Both the position numbers and the translations under genes were made by a program. A stretch of 64,000 nucleotides of DNA from an uncultured Clostridia bacterium (GTDB lineage: Bacteria; Bacillota; Clostridia; Oscillospirales; Acutalibacteraceae). Below the pieces are notes generated by a model. That model saw only the letters and a list, made by a program, of their open reading frames with translations. It searched no databases and had not been told where the DNA came from. Where the stretch lies: assembly GCA_945912145.1 (NCBI GenBank), contig CAMEBF010000003.1:62001-126000 (forward strand), in the 5' to 3' direction. This document shows positions 24,688 through 32,523 of this stretch, in pieces (position 1 is the stretch's first letter; every line of letters begins with the position of its first letter).

Positions 24688-25485
24688 ATGATGACACTCG
24701 GCATCATTGAAAACTGGACGGAAGAGGGCTTCCGTCATGTCGCGGAATTGGGGCTGCACGCCATTGAATTCTGCTATAACATCGGCAACGATCCGAAAGA
24801 TCTGACGGCTCTTGTCCCCGACATCAAAAAATGGAGTGCACAGTACGATGTTCGTGTGCTCTCCATCGGTCGTTGGGGAACCGATAAAATCGCACCGGAC
24901 GGCACCGTGATCGAAGAGGAACTGCAGAATACCTATACGATGCTCGACGTCTGCGCCGAGCTTGGCTGTCCCGTTTTTAATACGGGCGTCAACTACCTGA
25001 AAGACGATTCTTTCTTCGAGAATTGCAATCACGCCGTTGAGTTTCTGAGCAAGGCCGTCGCCTACGGAAAAGAAAAAGGCGTCAAAGTCGCTATGTATAA
25101 CTGCGATTGGAACAACTTTGTCCGCGAGCCGAAAGCCTGGACGGCCATCATGAGCCGCATTCCCGAGCTTGGCATCAAATATGACCCGTCGCACTGCATC
25201 AACACCGGCAGCGGCAAATATTTAGAGGAGATCAACGAGTGGGCGGACAGAATCTACCATTTCCATATCAAAGGTACGATTCATATCGGGGACGACCATG
25301 TGGACGATCCGCCTGCCGGGCTCGATATGATCGACTGGCGTCAGGTGATGGGATTGCTCTATGCTCACGGCTATCCGGGAATGCTCAGCATCGAGCCGCA
25401 TTCCGGCGTCTGGAAAGGCGACCTCGGCGAATGGGGCATGCGCTTTACAATTGACTATATTTCCAAAATGGTTTATACGAGGTAA
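24688..25485 (+). CDS. sugar phosphate isomerase/epimerase family protein (TIM barrel)
   Basis: 265 residues, start ATG 24688, eight bases after AAGGAG. Xylose-isomerase-like/AP-endonuclease-2 fold: LGLHAIEFCYN, metal-site segments NTGVNYL, IKYDPSHCINTG and IYHFHIKGT, and the C-terminal LSIEPHSG. The family uses a divalent metal to isomerise or epimerise keto sugars. Second gene of the operon; it has two paralogues directly downstream. Confidence 0.9.
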   Translation: MMTLGIIENWTEEGFRHVAELGLHAIEFCYNIGNDPKDLTALVPDIKKWSAQYDVRVLSIGRWGTDKIAPDGTVIEEELQNTYTMLDVCAELGCPVFNTGVNYLKDDSFFENCNHAVEFLSKAVAYGKEKGVKVAMYNCDWNNFVREPKAWTAIMSRIPELGIKYDPSHCINTGSGKYLEEINEWADRIYHFHIKGTIHIGDDHVDDPPAGLDMIDWRQVMGLLYAHGYPGMLSIEPHSGVWKGDLGEWGMRFTIDYISKMVYTR

Positions 25486-25489
25486 CAAC

Positions 25490-26203
25490 ATGAAATTTGC
25501 AGTACAGTTATATTCTCTTCGTGATCTGATCCATAACGGTGACGATTTCCTGAAGATTTTAGAAGAAGTCAAAAAGCTCGGTTTTGAGGGAGTGGAGTTT
25601 GCGGGCTATTTCGGGCTTTCCGCCGAAACAATCCGTGCAAAGCTCGACGAGCTCGGCCTTGTCGCGGTCGGTACTCATATCGGACTCGACGATTATCTGC
25701 CTGAAAATATCGAGAAAACGACGGCGTTTCATAAGACGCTCGGCTGTCTTGCGATTGGCGTCGGCGGTGCGGCACATGATACCGTTGAAGCGTGCGAGCA
25801 CACCGGTGATGTGCTGAAAAAGGGCGCGGAGCTTTCCGGTTTTGCGACCTATTATCACAATCACACCGAGGAATTCACGCCGCTTGCAAACGGCAAGACC
25901 GCCATGGAGATCATCAGCGCGCGCACAAAGCTCGAGATCGACACCTACTGGAGCTTTTATGCCGGTGTGGATAATTACCGTTTTATTACCGAACATAAAG
26001 ACGATATTCTTTTCATTCATATCAAAGACGGACTCGCCGGTAAGCCCAAAGCGTTGACCGAAGGCGATAATGATCTGGACGCGGTGATCCGCGCTGTCAA
26101 GGAGACAGGCATCGAATGGGTGATCCTCGAAAACGACGATCCCGTGCCCGATGGTCTGTCCGACGTCGCGAGAAGCATGCGCTATCTGCAGTCCGTAAAA
26201 TAA
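25490..26203 (+). CDS. sugar phosphate isomerase/epimerase family protein (TIM barrel)
   Basis: 237 residues, start ATG 25490 with GAGGTAA. It opens KFAVQLYSLRDLIHNGDDFL, then LGFEGVEFAGYFG, the metal-site histidine cluster TYYHNHTEEF, LEIDTYWSFYAGV and FIHIKDGLAG, and ends with WVILENDDP. The pattern is close to the inosose dehydratase/epimerase-like (IolE/IolI) and 3-keto-sugar branches. It is shorter than its neighbours, which is usual for this subgroup. Confidence 0.9.
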   Translation: MKFAVQLYSLRDLIHNGDDFLKILEEVKKLGFEGVEFAGYFGLSAETIRAKLDELGLVAVGTHIGLDDYLPENIEKTTAFHKTLGCLAIGVGGAAHDTVEACEHTGDVLKKGAELSGFATYYHNHTEEFTPLANGKTAMEIISARTKLEIDTYWSFYAGVDNYRFITEHKDDILFIHIKDGLAGKPKALTEGDNDLDAVIRAVKETGIEWVILENDDPVPDGLSDVARSMRYLQSVK

Positions 26204-26216
26204 GGAGGTTTTTTCT

Positions 26217-27182
26217 GTGAAATTAGGCGTATTTACTACACTTCTGAGCAATCTGCCTTTTGAGGAGGCGCTCAAATACTTTAAGTCACTCGGCATCGAG
26301 ATGGTGGAGATCGGCTGCGGCGGCTATCCCGGCAACGCGCACGCCGACCCTGAAAAGCTGTTATCGGACGGCAAGGCACTCGAGGATTTCAAGGCACTGT
26401 TGGCGCATTACGATGTCGGCATCAGCGCATTGAGCTGTCACGGCAATCCCGTACACCCCGATAAAAAGACGGCGCAGTATTTTGACGATGTGATTCATAA
26501 CACCATTCTCTTAGCGGAGAAGCTCGGTATTCACCAGATCAACACATTCTCGGGCTGTCCCGGCGACTGTGAAACGGCGAAATATCCCAACTGGGTCACG
26601 TGTCCCTGGCCGGATGATTTCGGCAAAATTCTCGATTGGCAGTGGAATGAAGTGCTGATTCCGTACTGGAAAAAGACTGTCGAGTTTGCCAAACAGCACG
26701 GCGTGGATAAGATTGCGTTTGAGCTGCACCCCGGATTCTGCGTTTATAATACGGATTCCATGCTGCGCATTCGTGAGGCTGTCGGTCCCGAGCTCGGCGC
26801 GAACTTCGACCCCAGCCATCTGATCTGGCAGGGAATGGATCCCGTCGCGGTCATTCGTGCGCTCGGCGACTGTATTTTCCATGTCCACGCGAAAGACACG
26901 AAGCTCGACAAATACAACATCGCAAGAACCGGCGTCCTCGACACCAAGCCCTACGCCGATGAGATTCACCGTTCCTGGATCTTCCGTTCGGTGGGCTACG
27001 GCAACGATGAGCTGTACTGGAAGGATATGGTCAGCAACCTGCGTCTTGTCGGCTACGATCACGTTCTTTCCATCGAGCATGAGGATTCACTCATGAGTCA
27101 GAACGAGGGGCTTTCCAAAGCCGTCGAAATGCTCAAGCGTGTCCTGATGAAAGAAGACCCCGCCGAAATGTGGTGGGCATAA
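26217..27182 (+). CDS. sugar phosphate isomerase/epimerase family protein (TIM barrel)
   Basis: 321 residues from GTG 26217, seven bases after AAGGAGG. Features: MVEIGCGGYPGNAHAD, ISALSCHGNPVHPD, the metal-binding FELHPGFCVYNT, LGANFDPSHLIWQG and FHVHAKDTKLDKYN. The C-terminus has LSIEHEDSLMSQNEGLSKA and ends in WWA. It is the longest of the three barrels and the last gene of the operon, followed by a hairpin array and a terminator. Confidence 0.92.
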   Translation: MKLGVFTTLLSNLPFEEALKYFKSLGIEMVEIGCGGYPGNAHADPEKLLSDGKALEDFKALLAHYDVGISALSCHGNPVHPDKKTAQYFDDVIHNTILLAEKLGIHQINTFSGCPGDCETAKYPNWVTCPWPDDFGKILDWQWNEVLIPYWKKTVEFAKQHGVDKIAFELHPGFCVYNTDSMLRIREAVGPELGANFDPSHLIWQGMDPVAVIRALGDCIFHVHAKDTKLDKYNIARTGVLDTKPYADEIHRSWIFRSVGYGNDELYWKDMVSNLRLVGYDHVLSIEHEDSLMSQNEGLSKAVEMLKRVLMKEDPAEMWWA

Positions 27183-27188
27183 TAAAAT

Positions 27189-27283
27189 AATATCCGTTCC
27201 TGCCGGAACGGATGATATACCTGCGGTATAATATCGCATTTTATGCGATGATATATGCCTTGCGGCATATGTAATCGGATATT
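27189..27283. repeat. mini-hairpin array with ATGATAT spacers, flanked by 8-bp inverted repeat
   Basis: Four hairpins (27192-27213, 27217-27229, 27235-27247, 27253-27270) are separated by ATGATAT, ATAATAT and ATGATAT. The whole is bounded by AATATCCG (27189-27196) and CGGATATT (27276-27283). The heptamer is the reverse complement of the one in the array at 6436-6512. Confidence 0.7.
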
Positions 27284-27304
27284 AAAGAAACGAGTATCAT
27301 CCTT

Positions 27305-27337
27305 TGACACTTCCGAAAACCGGGAGTGTCATTTTCT
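27305..27337 (+). terminator. terminator of the isomerase operon
   Basis: TGACACTTCCG pairs with CGGGAGTGTCA across an A-rich loop and is followed by TTTTC. Confidence 0.75.
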
Positions 27338-27341
27338 GTAT

Positions 27342-27391
27342 GAAAAAACAAAGAAACTTCTTTGCGAAGCTTCCTCGTTTCCTGTTTTTTC
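27342..27391 (-). terminator. terminator of the glycosyltransferase/GH36 operon
   Basis: Minus strand CAGGAAAC ... GTTTCTTTG with an inner GAAGCTTC palindrome, followed by TTTTTTC. It lies about 50 bases beyond the GT2 stop. Confidence 0.6.
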
Positions 27392-27440
27392 ATTATCGCA
27401 CAATACGATGACGGCACACCATCTGGCTGTATGCCAGTTT

Positions 27441-28421
27441 TTATCCTCTGAATTTTAAGAACAGCGGCAGGAATTTTTTTTGACAGAATGCGACGGTCTG
27501 TGCGAAACGGTAATTCAAACCGGTATTTCCGGTGCGAATCACACGGCGTATCACTTCGTTCGCTTTGCCGGACTGTTTTGCTTCCATGGCGGTCTGCACC
27601 GTTTCATCGGTCAGAATTTTTTTGATTTTCGCTTTCTTTTCTTTCTTTGACAGCGGACAGTTTTCGGCGAAGAGCACCGTCATGCAGGAAAGAATGTTCT
27701 TCAGAAACATATACTTTGGGACATTCTTGTCCTCACACAGCGCGGAAAACTCGCGGTAAATGGTTTTGCACGCTTCGAACTTCTCGGGAATATACCCCGA
27801 AATCAGGCTGACGGATTTATCAATGCGGTAATCGTACAGTACGTCGGGAATCTCCTTGACTGTCGGAGCAGCACGCAGAACCTCGGCGTTGAAAAGCCGG
27901 TCTTCGCCGTAGCGGTAGTCACGGAAGCGAACGGCGTTCTTCTCTAAAAAGTCCCGTTTATACGCCTTATTCCAGACCTGATTGAGGAGATTGTTCCGAT
28001 AATAAAGGTCGGTCGAAAAAGGCTCGTCTAAACTGTAGATTTTATCTTCGGCTCGTCCGCAGAAGGTCTGCCGGAAGCCGAAAATCAGGAGATCTTCATC
28101 TCCCGTCAGATTGTCGGCAATCGCCTCAATTGCATCCTGCTCGAAAACGTCGTCGCTGTCTAAAAACAAAATATAATCGCCCTTCGCGTTCCCGATGCCG
28201 TAGTTTCTCGCTTTCGCAGGGCCGCCGTTTTCCGTACGGATTGACCGGACAATCTCATATTTTTCCGATAAAGCAGAAATAACGGCAGGCGTTTCGTCAC
28301 GCGAGCCGTCATCCACAATGAGGATTTCCAGCGGTACACTTTGATTTTTTGCGGCGGATTCCACCGCCTGCGTCAGCGTATCGGCGCAGTTGTACGCCGG
28401 AATCATGACACTTAAAAGCAT
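27441..28421 (-). CDS. family 2 glycosyltransferase
   Basis: 326 residues. GT-A fold: VMIPAYNCADTLTQAV, ILIVDDGSRDETP and the metal-binding FLDSDDVFEQDA. It transfers a sugar from a nucleotide-sugar donor onto a glycan, in the cytosol or at the membrane face. There is no clear transmembrane anchor. Last gene of the operon headed by GH36, 12 bases after the GT4 gene; the pairing suggests a surface polysaccharide or glycolipid. Confidence 0.92.
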   Translation of the reverse strand: MLLSVMIPAYNCADTLTQAVESAAKNQSVPLEILIVDDGSRDETPAVISALSEKYEIVRSIRTENGGPAKARNYGIGNAKGDYILFLDSDDVFEQDAIEAIADNLTGDEDLLIFGFRQTFCGRAEDKIYSLDEPFSTDLYYRNNLLNQVWNKAYKRDFLEKNAVRFRDYRYGEDRLFNAEVLRAAPTVKEIPDVLYDYRIDKSVSLISGYIPEKFEACKTIYREFSALCEDKNVPKYMFLKNILSCMTVLFAENCPLSKKEKKAKIKKILTDETVQTAMEAKQSGKANEVIRRVIRTGNTGLNYRFAQTVAFCQKKFLPLFLKFRG

Positions 28422-28433
28422 ACCGTTCCTCCG

Positions 28434-29486
28434 TTATTTGTCAAACAGCTCGTAAAGGCTGTTTTTGATTTTCAGATTATAGTAGTCAAGGCTGTCAAGC
28501 TGCTTGACGTGTTTTTTCTGGTTGACAATCGCCGAAACGATATCGTCCGAGCCGGTCAGGTCGGCGTTGTATTTCTCAAGATGCTTTTCAAAAATCAGGT
28601 CAAGCCCCAACGCTTTCGCTTCCCAAAGAACCATACCCTGTCCCTCATGACGGGACGTCAGGACAAGCGCATCCATCTGCGCCATGTAAGGATAGGGGTT
28701 TTCCCTTTCGCCCAGAACGGTGACAAAGCTGCCGAGCTGCTGCGCTTCGATCTGCTGTTGAATCTTCAGCTCTTCGGGGCCGCTGCCTAAAAGATACAGA
28801 TGAATGTCCGTCCGGATCTGAACGGCCTGCGCGAAATAATCAAGCAGTATATCAATGCCTTTCTGGTGCGTAAACCGTCCGACGAAGATGAAGTTTGTAT
28901 TGTACGGCTCCGGCCCGAAATCGACCGGCTCGCGGCTCTGGCGGAATAGCTGCGGCGTATTGATCGCGTTGGGAATGACGGTGATCTTTTTGTCTGTGAT
29001 CCCCGTCATCTTCCGGAACGGCTCAACGACGCCCTGCGATACGGCGACAAATTCATCGTACAGCTCAAATTTTTTATGAAACGCTGACCAGAGAATCCGG
29101 TATTTTTTTGAGTTCCGATACTCGATCTCCACATCGTTGTGAATCCACATGATCCGCTTTTTGGCATTGACGGACAGCGCGCACAGAGCGCATTCGTTGC
29201 TGTAGCTGTTAAAGTCGATGGCAAGATCGTATTCCTTATCCGGTAGATCGTAACGGAAGAGCTTTCGCAGTGTGTCAAATTTTACCACGCGGTTCAGGTA
29301 GAACAACGGACGGAAAATATGCAGATTGACGTTGCCGAGCTGTGCCTTTGAGCAGATGGACGGCTCGGCAAACAGAAACAGATCGACCTCGTAGCTTGAA
29401 AGATCCATGTTCGTCAGCAGGTTGACAAGCGAACGCTGGATACCGCCGATCCCAAGGTCTTTTTGAAAAATGGCGATTTTTTTCAT
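28434..29486 (-). CDS. family 4 (GT-B) glycosyltransferase
   Basis: 350 residues. The N-terminal glycine loop QKDLGIGGIQRSLVNLL, and the C-terminal donor half with NFIFVGRFTHQKGIDILLDY, YLLGSGPEE and LTSRHEGQGMVLWEA (a variant of the E-x7-E motif) are diagnostic of GT4. It overlaps the alpha-galactosidase gene by four bases, so both are made from one message. Confidence 0.92.
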   Translation of the reverse strand: MKKIAIFQKDLGIGGIQRSLVNLLTNMDLSSYEVDLFLFAEPSICSKAQLGNVNLHIFRPLFYLNRVVKFDTLRKLFRYDLPDKEYDLAIDFNSYSNECALCALSVNAKKRIMWIHNDVEIEYRNSKKYRILWSAFHKKFELYDEFVAVSQGVVEPFRKMTGITDKKITVIPNAINTPQLFRQSREPVDFGPEPYNTNFIFVGRFTHQKGIDILLDYFAQAVQIRTDIHLYLLGSGPEELKIQQQIEAQQLGSFVTVLGERENPYPYMAQMDALVLTSRHEGQGMVLWEAKALGLDLIFEKHLEKYNADLTGSDDIVSAIVNQKKHVKQLDSLDYYNLKIKNSLYELFDK

Positions 29487-31171
29487 CGTTTCGCGAAGAT
29501 ACCGCTGATGTAGGTTTGGTTGCCGAAGCCGCTGGCTAAGTCAAACCAGAGCATTCTGATCTTGCCGTCTTTGTCACGGAGCTTCAGAATGATCTTTTTA
29601 TTATGATCGGCGTAATTCGCGTCTAAAATTGTACAGTCGGATTTTTTATAAATCTTTTTGACGGCTTCCACATCGTTGTCATAATATTCACCCATGTTAT
29701 CGGAAACGAAGAGCACGTCGCCGCAGATATGGTTGATATAGGCCAGCAGAATTTTCTGCTCCGTTGTAAATTTCAGGTTGGAATAACGGAAGAAGAACAC
29801 GTCGGGATCGTTGAGGAAGACACGGCCGTTGAGCTGTCGGCGGAAGATCGCGTTGTTCATGGAGAGCTGTGCGGAGGGAATCTCGTTGTTGAGTTTGAGC
29901 TTGTTATAGTATTTGCCGGCGTATTTCAGGTCAACATCGCAGCCGATGCGGCAGGCGTCCACATAGCCGAATGCCGCGCCGAGCGGTACGCCGCAGCCGA
30001 GAATCAGCTTGTCGCCGCAGCATTCTCTCAGGAACGCCATCGCTTCGCACATGATCGTGCCTCTTGTCTTATTATTTCGAGGCATCATGCACTGGCTGTA
30101 GAGGAAATCAAGCTTGACCATGTCATAGCCCCATTCGTTCAGGACGACGTCAAAGACGTGACGAATATACTCACGCGCTTCCGGGTTATAAATATCGAGC
30201 GTGTAGGCGCCGCCCCAACCGGCACAGCCGAGCATGGGCTTGCCTTTCTCGTCCTTGATGACCCAGTCGGGATGCTCGCGGTAGGTTCTGGATTTGATCT
30301 GCACATTGAACGGCGCAAGCCATATGCCTGCCATATAGCCTTTATCGTGAATGCAGTCGGCGATCGCTTTCATGCCGTCGGGGAACTTGGCGGGATTGGG
30401 GTCGAGCCAGTCGCCGACGAAAGTCTCGTAGCCGTCGTCGATCTGGAAAATATTTGCGTCCTCACGGACGACATCCATCGCATTCAGATCGCGCAGAATG
30501 ATGCTCTCGTTGATATTCTGAAAATAGTTGTACCAGGAGGTGTAACCGGCAAGATGGTCAATGCGAGGTTTTTTGACGCCCATACGGTCAAAATAGCCGT
30601 CGAAAACCTCGCCCTCCGTGCCGCTGAGCATCACGATGTCAAACAGCGGATACTCCGAATCGATTGCAAGACCCTCCACATCCTTGGCGATGGTGATCGT
30701 GTGACGCATCATATCGCCCTTGATGACGGTATATCCCTGTTTTTCGGACAGCGAGCCGATCAGGAAATAGGTTTCTTTATTTTTGATATAGGTATAGCAA
30801 TGGCTGCGGAAAATGCCGGGCTGCTCATCATCGGGACAGAAACGGATGTCTGCGGAGATGCCGGCCAGATTGCCAAGTCCGATCTTTTTGGCAAGCGGCA
30901 TAACACCGGTCTGCACGTCGGATTTCATGTATTCGCGTGAAGTCGTCCACGACTGATAGCCGTTCGCAAAGAAACGGTCGTCGTCGCGGAAATCGTGATC
31001 AAAGACAAAACAGGCGTCCGTCAGCTCGATATGAGCTTTGGGCTTCAATGTCAGCCGGACGGAATCGTCGGTTACGGAGTAATCGGCCGTCAGATAGGCG
31101 GAGTCTGCGCCCTCGTGGACAATATCGTTTCCGTTAAAACGGTAATGACAGATAAAGCGAGGATTCTTCAT
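29483..31171 (-). CDS. alpha-galactosidase, GH36-type, intracellular
   Basis: 562 residues. The start is ATG 31171, ten bases after AGGAG. The C-terminal barrel has GYTSWYNYFQNIN, FQIDDGYETFVGDWL, the nucleophile motif VKLDFLYSQ (about residue 350) and the acid/base region DACRIGCDVDL (about 405), all typical of GH36/GH27 clan D. There is no signal peptide, so it acts on imported alpha-galactosides. It is shorter than the 700-residue GH36 enzymes, with a reduced N-terminal beta domain. Its placement with two glycosyltransferases is unusual for a catabolic enzyme. Confidence 0.9.
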   Translation of the reverse strand: MKNPRFICHYRFNGNDIVHEGADSAYLTADYSVTDDSVRLTLKPKAHIELTDACFVFDHDFRDDDRFFANGYQSWTTSREYMKSDVQTGVMPLAKKIGLGNLAGISADIRFCPDDEQPGIFRSHCYTYIKNKETYFLIGSLSEKQGYTVIKGDMMRHTITIAKDVEGLAIDSEYPLFDIVMLSGTEGEVFDGYFDRMGVKKPRIDHLAGYTSWYNYFQNINESIILRDLNAMDVVREDANIFQIDDGYETFVGDWLDPNPAKFPDGMKAIADCIHDKGYMAGIWLAPFNVQIKSRTYREHPDWVIKDEKGKPMLGCAGWGGAYTLDIYNPEAREYIRHVFDVVLNEWGYDMVKLDFLYSQCMMPRNNKTRGTIMCEAMAFLRECCGDKLILGCGVPLGAAFGYVDACRIGCDVDLKYAGKYYNKLKLNNEIPSAQLSMNNAIFRRQLNGRVFLNDPDVFFFRYSNLKFTTEQKILLAYINHICGDVLFVSDNMGEYYDNDVEAVKKIYKKSDCTILDANYADHNKKIILKLRDKDGKIRMLWFDLASGFGNQTYISGIFAKR

Positions 31172-31213
31172 AATGATCAATCTCCTGTTCTATAGAAATA
31201 TAAATTTAAGTAT

Positions 31214-31242
31214 ATTATGCAATATTTTATGCAAAATGTCAA
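31214..31242 (-). promoter_or_regulatory. promoter of the GH36-glycosyltransferase operon
   Basis: Minus strand TTGACA (31237-31242), 17-bp spacer, CATAAT (31214-31219). The -35 box covers the last codons of the upstream dockerin-carboxypeptidase gene, which ends at 31239. Confidence 0.7.
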
Positions 31243-32510
31243 GGCTGTCGCCAGAAATAGGAGAAAGCGGTATCATACAAGCTTTTCAGATCGCTGTAGC
31301 GTGCGTCTTTTGAGGGACATTTGAACACGACCGCGACAAAGGTTTTGGTTTTTCCGGTCTTTTCTATCTTTTTTTGCGCAACGGTGACAAGGCATTGACC
31401 GGCCAGCGAATGCGAACCCGTTTTTATGCCGACCATATACGGGTAATAGCGGCTGCTGTAGGGGTTAATCGTCTCGTTGGTATTGGTGTAGGAAACCGAA
31501 CCGCCGGAGACGAAATAGGCGGTCACATAGGGCTGCTTGACGACGTCGCGAATTAGCTTGAAGGAAAAAGCCTTGACGGTGATAATTGTCATATCATAGG
31601 CGGAAACATAGTGATTGCTGTTGGGATATCCGTCGGGATTGGCGAAATGCGAATCGTTCATGCCGAGCTTTTTGGCATAGCTGTTCATCATATTAACGAA
31701 GTAGGAGAGTGCCCTGGACGCCGACATATCGGGGTTCTTGGCGGCAACGCGTGCCACATGCACGGCGATGGTGTAGGCGGCGTCGCAGCCGGAGGGTGCG
31801 AGCAGGCATTTGAGAATCTCTTTGAATTTGATCCTCTGACCTTTGTAAAGCCCTGCGCGGCTCGTGTTGGATTCGACGAGATTGAGCTCGTTGCCGACGG
31901 TCAGTATGTAATCCGCGCCGAGGTATTCGCAGCCAAGACAGGCGGTGATGACCTTTGTCGTGCTGGCGGGATGGCAAGGCGCGTGCATATTCTTGCCGTA
32001 AAGAATTTTATCGTTGTCGTAATCGTAAAGCACCGCATACTGGGCGTAGGTGTTCTTGAACAGGGAGCTTTGCTCGAGGGGATATTTGCGGTTTTCCGGC
32101 GTCAGAACGACGGGAGGCTTTGTGGTGGTTTCCGGCGCTTTAGTCGTCGTTTCGGGCGGCTGCGTTGTCGGGGGAATTTCAATTACGGCAAACGGGTCGA
32201 GCTGTGCGGCGACGCGGAGGATATAGCGGGCATCGGCGGCCGTCACGTTGGAATCGCGGTTATAATCGGCGGCGTCGAGCTGCCGTTCGGAAAAGTCGGC
32301 TGTGTTTTCGAGCTTCGCAGAAAGCCGCAGAACGATTCTTGCATCGGCCGCCTGAACCAGACCGTTCCCGTCAATATCGCCGAGCACAAATTCCGCGCCG
32401 GACGATTCTTCTTTCGTGATCGATTCCTCCGCAAAGGACGGCAGAACCGACATAAAACATATCAGCAGCGACATAATCAGCGATAGGTATCGCTTGTAAT
32501 TGTTTTTCAT
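31239..32510 (-). CDS. secreted D-alanyl-D-alanine carboxypeptidase with N-terminal dockerin
   Basis: 423 residues. A signal peptide (LSLIMSLLICFMSVLPSFA) is followed at residues about 40-105 by a dockerin (GDIDGNGLVQAADARIVL, DYNRDSNVTAADARYIL), a short Pro/Thr linker, then a penicillin-binding-protein-5-like peptidase. It has the catalytic PASTTK (about residue 184) and a C-terminal IKTGSH, while the usual S-x-N motif reads SGCDAA with Cys for Asn. It should trim the terminal D-Ala of peptidoglycan stems. There is no C-terminal membrane helix, so the dockerin may replace it as anchor. It follows the RumA-type gene by 13 bases. Confidence 0.92.
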   Translation of the reverse strand: MKNNYKRYLSLIMSLLICFMSVLPSFAEESITKEESSGAEFVLGDIDGNGLVQAADARIVLRLSAKLENTADFSERQLDAADYNRDSNVTAADARYILRVAAQLDPFAVIEIPPTTQPPETTTKAPETTTKPPVVLTPENRKYPLEQSSLFKNTYAQYAVLYDYDNDKILYGKNMHAPCHPASTTKVITACLGCEYLGADYILTVGNELNLVESNTSRAGLYKGQRIKFKEILKCLLAPSGCDAAYTIAVHVARVAAKNPDMSASRALSYFVNMMNSYAKKLGMNDSHFANPDGYPNSNHYVSAYDMTIITVKAFSFKLIRDVVKQPYVTAYFVSGGSVSYTNTNETINPYSSRYYPYMVGIKTGSHSLAGQCLVTVAQKKIEKTGKTKTFVAVVFKCPSKDARYSDLKSLYDTAFSYFWRQP

Positions 32511-32523
32511 AATAGAATCTCCT

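Noticed and set aside
29729-30940. 403-codon open frame antisense to the GH36 gene
   Set aside because: The minus-strand frame carries the glycosidase motifs and a coupled downstream gene; the plus frame has nothing.
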